Below, piece by piece: positions 5,512-6,019 of a stretch of 6,019 nucleotides of DNA. Within the stretch, counting starts at the first letter, position 1. The number at the start of each line of letters is the position of its first letter. The notes under the pieces were generated by a model. The model made no database searches, was not told the origin of the DNA, and saw nothing but the letters and a program-made list of their open reading frames with translations. The position numbers and the translations under genes were made by a program. Source of the DNA: Candidatus Izemoplasma sp. (lineage in GTDB: Bacteria > Bacillota_I > Bacilli_A > Izemoplasmatales > Izemoplasmataceae); assembly GCA_007132145.1 (NCBI GenBank), contig SLPE01000004.1, positions 1 through 6,019 of the forward strand, written 5' to 3'.

Positions 5512-6019
5512 GCGTCGCCTTGCCGGATATCGAGCGTTTTCAGACGTTTGTCGAGTTCGTTCATGACGACGAACTTCTTTTTTGTCCAAGTCGGCGCGAT
5601 CAAATCCGCTTCCGGTGCGTCGCCGCTCAAGCGGTGGACGACGATATCGGGACGCAACAGTGCGATTTGCTTAGCGAGGATATCGACATAGCGCTCAAGA
5701 CTCAACAACGCGAACGGGGCGTTTTCGTACTGCTCACCGAGCGCCGTATGGCGTAACACGCACAACATGTGGAACTTGACCCCTTGGATGTCTTGATTCG
5801 CGAGCCAACGAGCCGTCTTCAACATCATCGATTCGTCTTCACCCGGAAGCCCGTTGATGATGTGGACGACGACATCGATCGAGCGCTTCCTCAACGCCAC
5901 GATCGCTTTCTCGACACACGCGAGGTCGTGGCCGCGGTTGATCCGCTCCGCGGTCTTTTCATGAACGGTCTGCAAGCCCAACTCGACTTGCACGTATGTC
6001 CGTGCGTTAAATGACGATA
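5493..6019 (-). CDS. YhcC-like (TIGR01212) radical SAM protein, C-terminal part (5' end outside window)
   Basis: This minus-strand gene ends at a TGA (5493-5495) and stays open to the right edge, so only the last 174 residues are present. The family proteins are about 300-310 residues. The CxxxCxxC iron-sulfur motif should lie upstream of the window and cannot be checked. Counting from the first complete codon (6015-6017), family-typical stretches are LGLQT (13-17), RINRGHD (25-31), HIINGLPGE (52-60), KFHMLCVLRHT (81-91), HRLSGDAPE (128-136) and LIAPTW (139-144). These match the E. coli YhcC group of radical SAM proteins, whose reaction is not firmly established as far as I know. The GTG at 5991-5993 is an internal Val codon, since recognisable sequence (YVQVELGLQT) continues upstream. 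The gene is convergent with citXG and overlaps its 3' end. A role in the lyase pathway is not indicated. Confidence 0.9.
   Translation of the reverse strand, partial: SSFNARTYVQVELGLQTVHEKTAERINRGHDLACVEKAIVALRKRSIDVVVHIINGLPGEDESMMLKTARWLANQDIQGVKFHMLCVLRHTALGEQYENAPFALLSLERYVDILAKQIALLRPDIVVHRLSGDAPEADLIAPTWTKKKFVVMNELDKRLKTLDIRQGDAYEPDV

Noticed and set aside
5520..6014. Plus-strand open frames (5520-5756 and 5769-6014) after citXG
   Set aside because: They lie antisense to the recognisable radical SAM protein, and their peptides have no family features.

Overview
The window is almost entirely coding and holds one tightly packed, plus-strand operon fragment (positions 1-5511), followed by the 3' part of a convergent minus-strand gene. 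In order, the operon carries the C-terminal part of methylaspartate ammonia-lyase (mal), then a complete set of citrate-lyase-type genes: acyl carrier subunit (citD), beta subunit (citE), alpha subunit (citF), acetate:lyase ligase (citC), and a fused prosthetic-group synthesis/transfer protein (citXG). The convergent gene encodes a radical SAM protein of the YhcC/TIGR01212 type and runs off the right edge.

The organism looks like an anaerobic, amino-acid- or acid-fermenting bacterium, most plausibly of the Bacillota or a related lineage. This rests on the gene content (a methylaspartate-pathway enzyme, an ATP-dependent lyase ligase and the CitX/CitG machinery are typical of fermenters) and on the general look of the YhcC-like protein. 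The DNA is moderately GC-rich with strong C/G bias at third codon positions, which rules out the AT-rich clostridia as a close source. Lineage below phylum cannot be read from the sequence.

The operon is compact. mal/citD and citE/citF each overlap by ATGA, citD/citE overlap by 11 bases, citF and citC are 6 bases apart, and citXG starts at a TTG 35 bases inside citC. Translational coupling is therefore likely throughout. No promoter or terminator is visible; the promoter must lie left of the window. No stretch of 300 bases is without a gene.

The genes make most sense together as the lower half of the methylaspartate pathway of glutamate fermentation. Mal turns 3-methylaspartate into mesaconate plus ammonia; mesaconate is hydrated to citramalate by an enzyme not in this window; a three-subunit ACP-dependent lyase then splits citramalate into acetate and pyruvate. 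Citramalate lyase of clostridia is known biochemically to share the subunit plan and prosthetic group of citrate lyase. The direct coupling of citDEF to mal therefore suggests that this 'citrate lyase' is really a citramalate lyase. That reassignment is inference from context; the sequences themselves show only membership of the citrate lyase families.
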